Shown here piece after piece: positions 1 through 8,850 of a stretch of DNA of 64,000 nt; the stretch's first letter is position 1; each line of letters starts with the position of its first letter. This stretch comes from Sphingomonas sp. BK235. GTDB lineage: Bacteria > Pseudomonadota > Alphaproteobacteria > Sphingomonadales > Sphingomonadaceae. A program made the translations under genes and the position numbers. The notes beneath the pieces were generated by a model that saw only the letters and a program-made list of their open reading frames with translations, searched no databases and was not told where the DNA came from. The stretch lies in assembly GCF_004345855.1 (NCBI RefSeq), contig NZ_SLXN01000006.1, positions 186,001 to 250,000 on the forward strand, read 5' to 3'.

Positions 1-1
1 T

Positions 2-686
2 CCTGGAGCTCGCGTTGTAGAGCAACAGGGGAAAGCTCACGGAAATGATGTCATCTACTCCTCCTACGAATTTGATCTGTTTAACACTTTTGTTGAAACG
101 CTGGTATTGACCGGCAGCGCTCTTTCGGCGAAAGGCAATGCGCAAGGCAACATCCTTATTGGCAACGATAGCTTTAACTTTTTAGATGGTCGCGCCGGCG
201 CAGATACGATGATTGGCGGCAAAGGCGATGACTCTTACAGAGTAGACAACGTTGGCGACAAAATAATAGAGAAACAGGGGAAAGCTGAGGGTCGCGATTT
301 CGTCGCATCCTCCGTCAATTATGATCTTGCCGGCACGTTTGTGGAACACCTATTTCTCTCTACGGGCGGCACGCACGGCTACGGAAATTCGCAAGACAAC
401 ACCCTATCCTCTGCCCTAGGAGATAATTATCTTACCGGTCGCGGGGGCAACGATATTTTCTCCTTCGCAGGGGACTTGGGGGCATGACGTTATAACCGAC
501 TTCGACGTCGATTCTGATCGACTTGCCTTTGACTATGACGTATACGACAACTTTCCAGCATTCATGAAGGATGCCGAGCAAGTCGGAGACGACGTTTTTG
601 TCGACTTTTCCGGCTACTTCGGCACGATCCTGCTTCAAAACGTGCAGCTTTCCAGCTTAACCGAGTCGAACTTCATTTTTACTTGA
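2..686 (+). pseudogene. C-terminal part of RTX (hemolysin-type calcium-binding repeat) secreted protein, frameshifted
   Basis: The gene enters from the left edge, so its N-terminal domain is not visible. Reading from base 2 it encodes nonapeptide-like calcium-binding repeats: DGRAGADTMIGGKGDD near base 186 and LTGRGGNDIFSF near base 430. The frame then stops at 485-487. One base lower in the frame the protein continues as GHDVITDFDVDSDRLAF and ends NFIFT with TGA at 684-686. That is the usual end of RTX proteases and lyases, which leave the cell by type I secretion. The shift lies at a run of five G (478-482): removing one G restores a single frame. It is either a real inactivating indel or a homopolymer error. 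Base composition is lower in GC than the neighbouring genes. The enzyme domain cannot be inferred from this piece. Confidence 0.75.
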
Positions 687-708
687 GTTCACTCCTCACT
701 CCTCACCC

Positions 709-735
709 GGCCCGGCAGCTTAGCTCTGTCGGGCC
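709..735 (+). terminator. Hairpin after the RTX gene
   Basis: GGCCCGGCAG (709-718) pairs with CTGTCGGGCC (726-735) around a 7-nt loop, with one G-T wobble. It lies 22 bp after the RTX stop codon. No T-tract follows, so it is only a candidate terminator or transcript-end hairpin. Confidence 0.4.
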
Positions 736-1023
736 GCTGCAAGCGGTCGTCACGGGCGCGCGGGGATCGGCACCAGCCGCGGCCCTGCGCGGTAGCTCAG
801 TGGGAATTGCGGCCCTCAAGGTGGCCCGACTTACCACGCGGTCGCGCCCATCTGCTCCCGCCACGAGGACGAGCGCTCGTCGGATTACGAAGACCAATTG
901 ATTTACTGCAACTAGTTGCGGAATCTGTTCTGCGTGGAACTGGATGACGGAGAGATTGGTTCGGTTCAGCTCTGGATGTCCGTGTTCGAGCTCGTTTGAA
1001 TATGATTTCCTCCGGCACTTCTG
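736..1023. other. Intergenic region without a supported gene
   Basis: About 290 bp between the RTX hairpin and the 3' end of the leftward GH3 gene. Short frames here show no family features or ribosome binding site. I see no RNA gene or convincing promoter in it. Confidence 0.5.
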
Positions 1024-3669
1024 TCATTTCGGCAAAACCCTGCTGCCTGCGACGCGGATCTCGGCGACGACACCCGGAACGTCCTTGCCTTCCTGCCCCC
1101 CGCCAACCCACAGCCGGTATCGACCGGGGGTGACGCGCATGACGCCTTTGCCATCGGCGAAGGCGAGGTCGCGCGGCGAGAGCGAGAATTGCACCTGCCG
1201 GATCTCGCCCGGCGCAAGCCGCACGCGCTGATACCCCTTGAGCGATCGCCGCGGCAGATCGAGACGGCCCACCGGGGAAATGTAGAGCTGCGCAACCTCG
1301 TCACCGGCCATCTGGCCAGTATTACGGATCGTCGCTGCGACACTGACCGGCTGGCCGACGTGGATGGTCGATTGCACGCCGAGTGCCGAATAGTCGAAGC
1401 GGGTGTAGCTCAACCCATGCCCGAAGGGATATTCGGGACGACCGTTGAAGTAACGATAGGTACGGTTCTTCATGTCATAGTCGCCGAACGGAGGCAGCTG
1501 ATCGACCGAGGCGTAGAAGGTGACGGGCAGGCGTCCCGACGGATTGACCGTTCCCGCCAGCACCTCGCCGATCGCCTGCCCCGCCGCCTCGCCGCCATAC
1601 CAGGCCTGCAACACCGCCTTTGCCTTCGCCCCTGCGCTGCCATACGTCAGCGCCGAGCCTGACACGCCGACGATCGCCACCGGCCTGCCGGTCGCGACGA
1701 GTGCGTCGAGGAGCCGCTGCTGAACCGCTGGCAGCGCGATCGTGGTACGGTCGCCGCCGTTGAAGCCGGGCGCCTTGACCTTCATCTCCTCGCCCTCCAG
1801 CCCGGCGGTCAGCCCGACCATGGCGACGATCATGTCGGCGTCACCCGCCGCCTTCACCGCTTCCTGCAACAAGGCGTCTGGCTGCGGCTTCCACGTCAGC
1901 GTCAACCCCGCGCCCAGCCTTGGCGAGTGGTGGGTGAAGGCGAGCCGGAACGAGCGCGGCTTGCCCCCCTCCATGCGGATCGGCGGCGTCGACAAGGGCA
2001 CGCCGGTGAAGCATTTCGAGGTCGCACGGACATCCGGCTGCCCTTCGATGCTCAGCACATAGGTCTGCTGGTCCTCCGACCAGTCACAGCGCCGGTCACC
2101 AATTTCAAAAACGTATTCGCCGTTGGCCGGCACCGTCAGCGTGCCGGCATATTCCGCGGAAAAGGCGGTTTGGTCGACGCCGGGGGCGGGCGCGATACCG
2201 TTCCAGTCATTGTCGATCTCGCGTTCGGTGCGTGTCGCGATCACCGGTCCAGCGAAACCGGCGCCGTTCCAGAAGCGCGCAGTGACGCCCTGCGCGCCGA
2301 ATATGGTACGCGGTACCGTGACGGCGACCTGCTCGACGAATGGCGCGCCTTGCGCGAACGTCACCCGGTTGTTCCCCAGCGCGGCGGCGATCCCGTCGAC
2401 CGGCAACACTTGCCCGACGGCGGTGCCCTTGTAATTGCCGTTTAGCGCTTCGCGGCTGGCGGCGGCGGGGCCGACCACCAGCACGCGCTTCGCCGTCGCG
2501 GCGACCGGTAGCACACGATCGTTCTTCAGCAGCACGATCGATTCCCGTGCCGCGCGCAGCGCCACCGCGCGATGCGCCGCGCTGTGGTTCTCGGCATAGG
2601 GGATCGCGGCGTAAGGAACACGCGCGGCTGGATCGAGCATCCCCAGCCGGATGCACGCGGTCATCAGTCGCCTGACCGCGGTGTCGACGTCGCGCTCGGC
2701 GAGCAGCCCCCGCCGGACCGCGTTCGGAATGGCCAGATATTCGTCGCGGAAGTTGCAGCCGGTGTCGGTGCCGGCGTTGATCGAGACCGCCGCGGCCTCC
2801 TCCCAGTTCTTCTGCGTCTTATGGCCCGCGACGAAGTCGTCGATCGCGCCGCAGTCCGAAGTGATGAACCCCTTGAACCCCCAGGCGTCGCGAACATAAT
2901 CCTTCAGCAGCATCGTGCTGCCGCACGCCGGACTGCCGTTGACGGCGTTATAGGCGCACATCAGCGAATAGGCGTTCCCCTCGGTGATGGTGCGGCGAAA
3001 CGCGGGTAGATAGGTTTCAGCCAGGTCCTGCGGCGCGACATCGACGTTGAAGCCGTGACGCAACGGCTCGGGACCGCTGTGGACGGCCAGATGCTTGGGC
3101 GTGGCGACCGTCAGGAAGTAGCGCGGATCGTCGCCCTGCAATCCCTCGACGAACGCAGTGCCCAGCGTGCCGGTCAGATACGGGTCCTCACCCAGCGTCT
3201 CCTGCCCGCGCCCCCAGCGCGGATCGCGGAAGATGTTGATGTTTGGCGACCAGATCGTCAGCCCGAAATAGCGGTCGACGTTGCCCTCGCGCTGCGCCTG
3301 ATTGTAGCGCGCCCGCGCCTCGGTGCCGATCACGCGGCCCTCGGCCTTCAGCAATTCCCTGTCCCAGGTCGCCGCCATGCCGATTGCCTGCGGGAATACG
3401 GTTGCTTCGCCGGCGCGCGCGAGCCCGTGCAGCCCCTCGTTCCACCAGTCATAGGCGGGCAGGTCGAGGCGCGGGATCGCCGGCGCGGCATTCTGCATCT
3501 GCCGCGCTTTCTCCTCCAGCGTCATCCGCGATACCAGGTCCGCCGCCCGCTTCTCAACAGAGGCATCGGGGTCCTTGTAGACCTGCGCCGTGGCCGACAG
3601 CGGTGAGCCCATCGCGACGCCGAGGAGCAGGGCCTCACGGAAGGAAAGGGGACGGCTGATGAATGCCAT
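1024..3669 (-). CDS. Secreted glycoside hydrolase family 3 beta-glycosidase with PA14-like insert
   Basis: An 881-residue exported glycosidase predicted to remove terminal beta-linked sugars (glucose or xylose) from oligosaccharides. A signal peptide ends near SATAQ (about residue 29). The GH3 TIM barrel carries WSPNINIFRDPRWGRGQE and KHLAVHSG. The nucleophile is the Asp (about residue 272) in TSDCGAIDD. A PA14-type beta-sandwich interrupts the second domain at roughly 465-600, and a fibronectin-III-like end follows, as in beta-xylosidase/beta-glucosidase subfamilies. I chose ATG 3669 because AAGGA lies 7 nt upstream; an in-frame TTG at 3675 is possible. It lies downstream of the decayed TonB receptor on the same strand, so it was probably part of one glycan-use operon and may have lost its promoter. 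Substrate cannot be decided from sequence alone. Confidence 0.9.
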   Translation of the reverse strand: MAFISRPLSFREALLLGVAMGSPLSATAQVYKDPDASVEKRAADLVSRMTLEEKARQMQNAAPAIPRLDLPAYDWWNEGLHGLARAGEATVFPQAIGMAATWDRELLKAEGRVIGTEARARYNQAQREGNVDRYFGLTIWSPNINIFRDPRWGRGQETLGEDPYLTGTLGTAFVEGLQGDDPRYFLTVATPKHLAVHSGPEPLRHGFNVDVAPQDLAETYLPAFRRTITEGNAYSLMCAYNAVNGSPACGSTMLLKDYVRDAWGFKGFITSDCGAIDDFVAGHKTQKNWEEAAAVSINAGTDTGCNFRDEYLAIPNAVRRGLLAERDVDTAVRRLMTACIRLGMLDPAARVPYAAIPYAENHSAAHRAVALRAARESIVLLKNDRVLPVAATAKRVLVVGPAAASREALNGNYKGTAVGQVLPVDGIAAALGNNRVTFAQGAPFVEQVAVTVPRTIFGAQGVTARFWNGAGFAGPVIATRTEREIDNDWNGIAPAPGVDQTAFSAEYAGTLTVPANGEYVFEIGDRRCDWSEDQQTYVLSIEGQPDVRATSKCFTGVPLSTPPIRMEGGKPRSFRLAFTHHSPRLGAGLTLTWKPQPDALLQEAVKAAGDADMIVAMVGLTAGLEGEEMKVKAPGFNGGDRTTIALPAVQQRLLDALVATGRPVAIVGVSGSALTYGSAGAKAKAVLQAWYGGEAAGQAIGEVLAGTVNPSGRLPVTFYASVDQLPPFGDYDMKNRTYRYFNGRPEYPFGHGLSYTRFDYSALGVQSTIHVGQPVSVAATIRNTGQMAGDEVAQLYISPVGRLDLPRRSLKGYQRVRLAPGEIRQVQFSLSPRDLAFADGKGVMRVTPGRYRLWVGGGQEGKDVPGVVAEIRVAGSRVLPK

Positions 3670-3713
3670 GATCAAGTCCTTGGTAGAGTCAGGAGAACGG
3701 TGCTGCTCATCGC

Positions 3714-4994
3714 TTAGAAGCGCGTCCTGACGCCGAGCAGGAGGCGTCGATCGAGCTCTTGCGCATAGGCGAGGTTGCGGCTCGAGCGATTGTAGGTGCG
3801 GATGCTTTCCTCGGTGAGTTGATCTTCTCCAGCGACACCGACCAGTTGGCCGAGATGTCGTAGCTGACGTTCATGTCCAGCTGCCCGGAACGGCTCGACG
3901 AATAGCGGATTGCGGTCACCTCCCTGATTTGTCGCCTGGAAAAGCGGCCACGCCAATTATAGGCCAGCCGCGCGGAAACACCGTGCTTGTCGTAGATCAG
4001 CGTCGCGTTGGCGGTATCGCTCAGCCCCAGCAGCGCGAATTGATCGACGCTGGGATTAGCGCCAACATCCACGCCCACGTCGCCGCGGACATAGGTGTAG
4101 GCCGCCGCCATGCCGATGCCGGTATCGCCGAAAAGTGCTGAAATGCCGCCTCGAACCAGTGGATCTTGCCCTCGCGATTGTTGATCGGGCGGGTGACGGA
4201 GAATTGATATAGCAGGTCGCTACCGTTCGCGATGATGTCGACAGCTTTCAGCGTGTCGTCGATGAACGATTGGGTCAGCGCGCCATTGAAGCGATTGGCC
4301 TGGAATTGCTGCGTGGCGGCGGCGGTGTTGCCAGTCCGCTGCAACAGCGCGGTCATGGTGAACAGGTTGACGTCGCTGATGTCGGCGCCGATCCCTTGCT
4401 GCGCAGCCTTGGCCGCGCCGGATCGGGTGCCGCTCGCGCCGCTGGCCGTATCGCGCAGGCCGAACATATTCTGGCTGGTCTGCCCCGTGCCGACGAAGTT
4501 CTGAACGCGCTTGTCGAAGAACCCGAACGAGACGAAGCTCGACAGCTTGTAATACCATTCCAGTGACACATCGACGTTGTCGGAAATCAGCGGCGAGAGA
4601 TTGGCGTTGCCGGTCGACCCCCCCGCGAACCCGCCCACCGCCGTGGCGCGGCTCGGAATGCTGACCAAGCTGGCCGAGAACAGATTGCCGAAATCCGGGC
4701 GCGCGATGGTGCGGCTGAACGAGACGCGCCCGATCAGGTTTCTCGCCATCTCGACCTGCAAATCCATCGACGGAAGCAGGTTCTCGTAGCTGCCCGTCTG
4801 CGTCACCAGCTGCTTCTGGTTCGAAACGGCCAGCGTGAAATCATTGTCCGCCGCCCACAGGATCGCCGCCGGCACCGCAACGACCGACGAAGAGACGTCG
4901 TCTTTCATGCAGCCAAGGGTCAGCGCGGGCGCACCAGGGTCATCGATATTACACTCAGCCGTACCTTCTGAGATACACCCGGGCACCGTTGGTC
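3714..4994 (-). pseudogene. TonB-dependent receptor, 3' half only, multiply frameshifted
   Basis: Only the C-terminal beta-barrel half of a Xanthomonas/Caulobacter-type TonB-dependent receptor remains. Typical segments are NLLPSMDLQVEMARNLIGR, SFSRTIARPDFGNL, YYKLSSFVSFGFFDKRVQNF and the final aromatic barrel signal GVRTRF. The plug domain and first barrel strands are absent: coding similarity begins directly against the stop codon of the transporter gene at 4997. The frame changes near 4130 (after FQHF), again around GRF/TNQGGDRNPLFVE and GQLDMNVSYDI near 3880-3950, and near 3830 (before TEESIRTYNRSS). So it cannot be translated as one protein. An intact copy would import glycans across the outer membrane for the GH3 enzyme downstream. 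Confidence 0.85.
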
Positions 4995-4996
4995 GA

Positions 4997-6271
4997 TTAG
5001 CGTCGGATCAAAGCTGCGCTGAGGCCACTCAATGCGCACGTAACACCGACGACGGCGAAGATCAGGCTCGTGTCATGGTAGCTGTCGACCAGGCGGCCGA
5101 CCAGCGGCTCACCGATGCCGGCGAACAGATAGGCATACATGTTCATGATTCCGGTCGCTGTCCCGGCGCGCTGGTGGCCCACTACGTCGGGCACCAGCGC
5201 CCAGAACGTCGAATGCGGCCCATAGACGAAGAAGCCGCAAAGAAAGAGCGTGGCGATGTCACCGGTCAGCGACATGGGAACAAGGTAGATGAACGCTGCG
5301 GTGATGACCGCCAGCGCCATAAACAGCGCGATCGGCTTCCATCGCACCGAGCCGAAGACATTGTCGGAAAGCCAGCCATTGGCCAAGGCACCGAAGGCCA
5401 TACCGAGCGGCAAAGCCACAGTAATCCATCCCGGGTTGATCGCGGCGTGGCTTGCTGTCTTCCAGTTTGCGCCCATGAAATGCACCGGCGTCCAGACGAT
5501 CAGCCCGTAGCGGGCCATGCTTTGGAAACCGAGCGCGATACCGCCGATATGGACCCTGGCGTTGCGCACGACAGCCAGATATCGATCGCGCGAATGTTCG
5601 TCATGCGGCTCGTCAGGGGTGACGTGTGTGTCCTCTTCGAGCGGCTTGAAGCCCAATTGGCGCGGGTCGTCGCGCGCAATGACGAAGAACAGGATGCCGG
5701 CGAGGGCAAGCAGCAGCACGGGTAGCCGGAAGATCCAGCGCCAATCCATGTGCAGCGTGTCGACGACGATCAGTGCCAGCACGAACGCCATCACCGACGA
5801 CATGCCCGCCGCGAACAGGTACAGGCCATATGCCTTGCCCCGCTCCGCCTTGGTCCACCAGTTCGAAATCAACCTGCTGCCCGGGGCGAAGCCGAGCGCC
5901 TGAAGGTAGCCGTTGAGCCACCACCCGATGAACAACGTCTTGAACCCGATCGAGAAGCTGACCGCCCAGTTCGCCGCGGTGGACAGCAGGGCGCCTGCCG
6001 CCATGGTTCGCCGTCCGCCGAACGTGTCCCCCAGATTGCCGTTGATCGCCTGCCCGACGGCATAGCCCCACAGGATACCGGCGGAGATCCAGCCGATCGC
6101 GAATTTGCTGAGGTGAAATTCGCGTTCGATGCCGGGGATCGCAAACCCCAGCGTCTGTCGGCCCGTGTAATAGAACAGGTAGCAGAACATGACAGCGAGC
6201 AGCATGCGCCATTTCGCCCGTCGATAGGAGCGACCTTCCGTCCGCGCGATCGCAACCGTCGGCGTCGACAT
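4997..6271 (-). CDS. phnB: OPA-family MFS transporter, probable phosphonoacetate permease
   Basis: A 424-residue inner-membrane carrier with about 12 hydrophobic segments. The first, FCYLFYYTGRQTLGFAIPGI, has the layout of the organophosphate:phosphate antiporter family (GlpT/UhpT-like), including the early charged FYYTGR stretch. Start is ATG 6271 with GGAAAAGAG upstream; longer in-frame starts lack support. It lies 53 bp behind phnA on the same strand, so they probably share a transcript. In Pseudomonas fluorescens 23F, as I recall, phnB beside phnA is also a GlpT-like permease with a LysR regulator. On that basis I infer import of phosphonoacetate or a related phosphonate. The family assignment is firm; the substrate is inferred from neighbours. 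Confidence 0.75.
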   Translation of the reverse strand: MSTPTVAIARTEGRSYRRAKWRMLLAVMFCYLFYYTGRQTLGFAIPGIEREFHLSKFAIGWISAGILWGYAVGQAINGNLGDTFGGRRTMAAGALLSTAANWAVSFSIGFKTLFIGWWLNGYLQALGFAPGSRLISNWWTKAERGKAYGLYLFAAGMSSVMAFVLALIVVDTLHMDWRWIFRLPVLLLALAGILFFVIARDDPRQLGFKPLEEDTHVTPDEPHDEHSRDRYLAVVRNARVHIGGIALGFQSMARYGLIVWTPVHFMGANWKTASHAAINPGWITVALPLGMAFGALANGWLSDNVFGSVRWKPIALFMALAVITAAFIYLVPMSLTGDIATLFLCGFFVYGPHSTFWALVPDVVGHQRAGTATGIMNMYAYLFAGIGEPLVGRLVDSYHDTSLIFAVVGVTCALSGLSAALIRR

Positions 6272-6324
6272 GATATGGCTCTTTTCCTGTAGGACCGTCG
6301 TCGCGTGGGTTGGCAGCGTGGCCG

Positions 6325-7590
6325 TCAGTCGACGCCGTTCAGGACGGCATCGAAGATGTCGTGGTTGCACCATGTCTCCTGCTGCGCCCTGGAGCGGTAG
6401 GAGGGATTGAGCGGGCGCGACAGCAGGAACGGAACGCGTCGCTCGCCCAAGCCGCCGTGCGAGCGTAACCGGTGCTCGCCGAGTTGCGAGAGGTCATGAT
6501 CCTGGCGCCGCGCACCGATGACCGTGCGACGGTCCCCGAACACCGCGAAGTCGCCCTCCCGGTCGAGCGGCAGATCGAAGCGTTGGCAAACGGCCGCACG
6601 GTCCAAGACGAGCTCGACCCCTGCAAGCGACTGGGCGAACGTCATCATCGCGTCGACATCGCCGGCCGCGAGCAGATGGACACGGACAAAGGACCCGAGC
6701 GCGCCGTGATGCTTCACGAAGGGGTCGGCGATCGGGCAGATCACGCGGGTCGCCTGCGCGCCGAAGCGGTTGTTGAGTGCGTCTTCAAGGTAGACGACAT
6801 TGGGCAGGCCCTGCGCATCGGCCTTGTCCGCCATGCCGTGATCGGCCGTCAGCGCGACCGTGGTGCCGAGCTCCAGCATACGGGCGATGCGCTGGTCGAC
6901 CGCGATCAGGAAGGCGTCGGAGGCCGGCGTGCCGGGCGCGAATTTGTGCTGCACGTAATCGGAGGTCGACAGATACATCAGGTCGGGCCGTAACGTCGTC
7001 AGCAACCCGATCCCGGCATCCAGCGTGAACAGCGAGAGGTCGGCGGAATAGCGGCTGGGCCTGGCGCGCCCGACCAGATCCTCGCCGGTGCCGATACCGA
7101 TCGCCGACAGATCCGCGGCGTCGGCCTGTTCCGATGAGAAACCGATGCCATGCATGTCATGGGCAAGCACCTTCAGCAGCTTGTCCTTGGCGGTGACGAC
7201 GGCGGTGGTGACCCCCGCCTTGCTCATCGCCGAGAGGATCGTTCCGCAGCGCAGGCGTGCCGCATCGGTGACCATGATCTCCTCGCCGGTGTCGGCATCG
7301 AGATAATAATTGCCGTTGATGCCATGGACGACAGGCGGCACGCCCGTGATGATCGAGCTATTGTTGGTGTTGGTCGTCGTTGGCAGACCTGCGTCGGCGA
7401 GACCCATATAGCCGTTCTCGCGGAAGGCGGCCATGGTCGGCAGAATGCCGTCGGCGATCCCGCGCTCCAGATATTCGGGGTCGAAGCCGTCCAGGCAGAT
7501 GACGACGGTCGGCTTGGTGGGCAGCGCATAGTGACGGCCGTTGGCCTCGATACGGCCGACAGGCGAGGCGCTCAGGTTTATCTCGGACAC
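6325..7590 (-). CDS. phnA: Phosphonoacetate hydrolase
   Basis: A 421-residue cytoplasmic enzyme of the alkaline phosphatase superfamily that cleaves the C-P bond of phosphonoacetate to acetate and phosphate, using two metal ions. Visible signatures are VVICLDGFDPEYLERGIADG (first metal Asp near residue 34), TTTNTNNSSIITGVPP (active-site Thr near 73), DLMYLSTSDYVQHKFAPGTP and LTADHGMADK. These fit PhnA of P. fluorescens 23F in order and spacing, and the length is close to its roughly 407 residues. I chose GTG 7590 because GGAGAG lies just upstream and the N-terminus then matches the family; an upstream ATG at 7671 would add an atypical tail. It opens the phnA-phnB operon and faces the LysR gene across a 141-bp gap. 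Confidence 0.88.
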   Translation of the reverse strand: MSEINLSASPVGRIEANGRHYALPTKPTVVICLDGFDPEYLERGIADGILPTMAAFRENGYMGLADAGLPTTTNTNNSSIITGVPPVVHGINGNYYLDADTGEEIMVTDAARLRCGTILSAMSKAGVTTAVVTAKDKLLKVLAHDMHGIGFSSEQADAADLSAIGIGTGEDLVGRARPSRYSADLSLFTLDAGIGLLTTLRPDLMYLSTSDYVQHKFAPGTPASDAFLIAVDQRIARMLELGTTVALTADHGMADKADAQGLPNVVYLEDALNNRFGAQATRVICPIADPFVKHHGALGSFVRVHLLAAGDVDAMMTFAQSLAGVELVLDRAAVCQRFDLPLDREGDFAVFGDRRTVIGARRQDHDLSQLGEHRLRSHGGLGERRVPFLLSRPLNPSYRSRAQQETWCNHDIFDAVLNGVD

Positions 7591-7680
7591 TCGATCTCTC
7601 CGCGCATGGGCGTTCGGACGATTGCCTCTGAGAGCGAGAGCCGCGGTCGCACAATCGAATATACAGCGCAAACGTGTGAG

Positions 7681-7717
7681 TTTAAGTTGGGCGTAACTGA
7701 CAAAAAACCGACTTAAA
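7681..7717. promoter_or_regulatory. Inverted repeat between phnA and the LysR gene, candidate operator
   Basis: TTTAAGTTGG (7681-7690) and CCGACTTAAA (7708-7717) form a near-perfect inverted repeat separated by 17 bp, with one mismatch. It ends 14 bp before the LysR start codon, where a LysR regulator would bind to control itself and the divergent phnA-phnB operon. Confidence 0.6.
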
Positions 7718-7731
7718 TTCGCAAGGCTGGC

Positions 7732-8619
7732 ATGAAAGAGCGCGATCTTCCCCTGACGGCCCTGCGGGCCTTTGCCACCGCCGCCCGGTCAGAAAACCTG
7801 ATGGCGGCGGCCAGGCAGCTCGGCGTGACGCACGGCGCGGTCAGCAAACAGATCGCGGTGCTGGAGGCGCAGCTTGGCCAGGAGCTCTTCGTGCGCGAGG
7901 GCCGCTCGCTCCGGCTCAGTCCTTATGGTCAGGTCTTGGCCGAACGTGTCACGCAATCGATGCGCGATCTGGTGGCCGCCTGCGATCATGTCCGGCGAGA
8001 CCGCGAGCGTCGGGTCATCTCGGTCGAAGCACCGACGACCTTCGCGATGTATTTCCTGCTGCCCGCCATCAAGCAGTTCGAGCAGGACCATCCCGGTTAT
8101 GCCGTCTGGGTATCGACACGGACGACCAATCAGGTTCCCGATTTCGGGCGGCACGATATCGTTATCACACGCGGGCCGGGACTGCAGAAAGGTGCGCGGA
8201 TCGCCCATACCTATTGCCTGTTCGAGGAGGCGCTGACGGTGGTGTGCAGCGGCCTGTCCCTGCACGAGAGACCTATGGCGCAGCCGGCCGACATATCGGG
8301 CCACGCCCTGATCGCGTCGGCGAGCCGCCCCGGCGACTGGGATTCTTGGTTCGCTCAGGCGGGCGTGGAGGGCCACAGGCTCCTCGGGGGGCATGTCTTC
8401 GATCATCTGTTCGTCGCCATGCACGCGGTTCGCGACAATCTGGGAGCCACCGTCGCGCCGAAACAGTTCGTTGCCCATCTAGACCGCGACTATGGCTTGG
8501 TTTGCCCGTTTCCAGACATAGCGTTCCCGGGAAAATCCTGCATCGCCAACGTGACGACGGCAGCAGATCGCTCCGGTGCGGATCGGCTCCTCCAGTGGCT
8601 GAGCGCGCGGTCAAGATAG
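7732..8619 (+). CDS. phnR: LysR-type regulator of the phosphonoacetate genes
   Basis: A 295-residue LysR-family regulator. The N-terminal winged helix-turn-helix runs through LPLTALRAFATAARSENLMA and LGVTHGAVSKQIAVLEAQLG (residues about 6-60). A periplasmic-binding-like effector domain follows from about residue 90 (VISVEAPTTFAMYFLLPAIK). The layout is closest to the GcvA/AmpR branch. It is divergent from phnA, and the inverted repeat next to its start is a natural operator. By analogy with the P. fluorescens phnA/B/R cluster it should activate phnA-phnB in response to phosphonoacetate. The start has only a weak AAGG element upstream. The effector is not proven. Confidence 0.82.
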   Translation: MKERDLPLTALRAFATAARSENLMAAARQLGVTHGAVSKQIAVLEAQLGQELFVREGRSLRLSPYGQVLAERVTQSMRDLVAACDHVRRDRERRVISVEAPTTFAMYFLLPAIKQFEQDHPGYAVWVSTRTTNQVPDFGRHDIVITRGPGLQKGARIAHTYCLFEEALTVVCSGLSLHERPMAQPADISGHALIASASRPGDWDSWFAQAGVEGHRLLGGHVFDHLFVAMHAVRDNLGATVAPKQFVAHLDRDYGLVCPFPDIAFPGKSCIANVTTAADRSGADRLLQWLSARSR

Positions 8620-8850
8620 GGGGTGAGCCCAATTCTCACAGATATGCGACTATTATTCGAATCTGAGTGACAGGAAATTGTCATGGCGCAACCCTATCCG
8701 CCGATCCGTTCCCAACGGGCCACAAGGTTATGAAGGAAATTGGGTCGATCGCCGACGGCAGTGTGTCGAAGGAGGCGCTCTGCGGTGCTGCGACAACGGC
8801 TCGCCCCATTTCCGTGCTCCGATGGCCAACTTTGGTGGAAGGACGAATTC

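Noticed and set aside
786..880. tRNA-like D-arm string GCGGTAGCTCAGTGGG
   Set aside because: No T-loop, anticodon stem or acceptor pairing follows; chance similarity.
8829..8846. TTTGGTGGAAGGA resembling the att core
   Set aside because: Only about 10 bases match and they are the ribosome binding site of the serine hydrolase.
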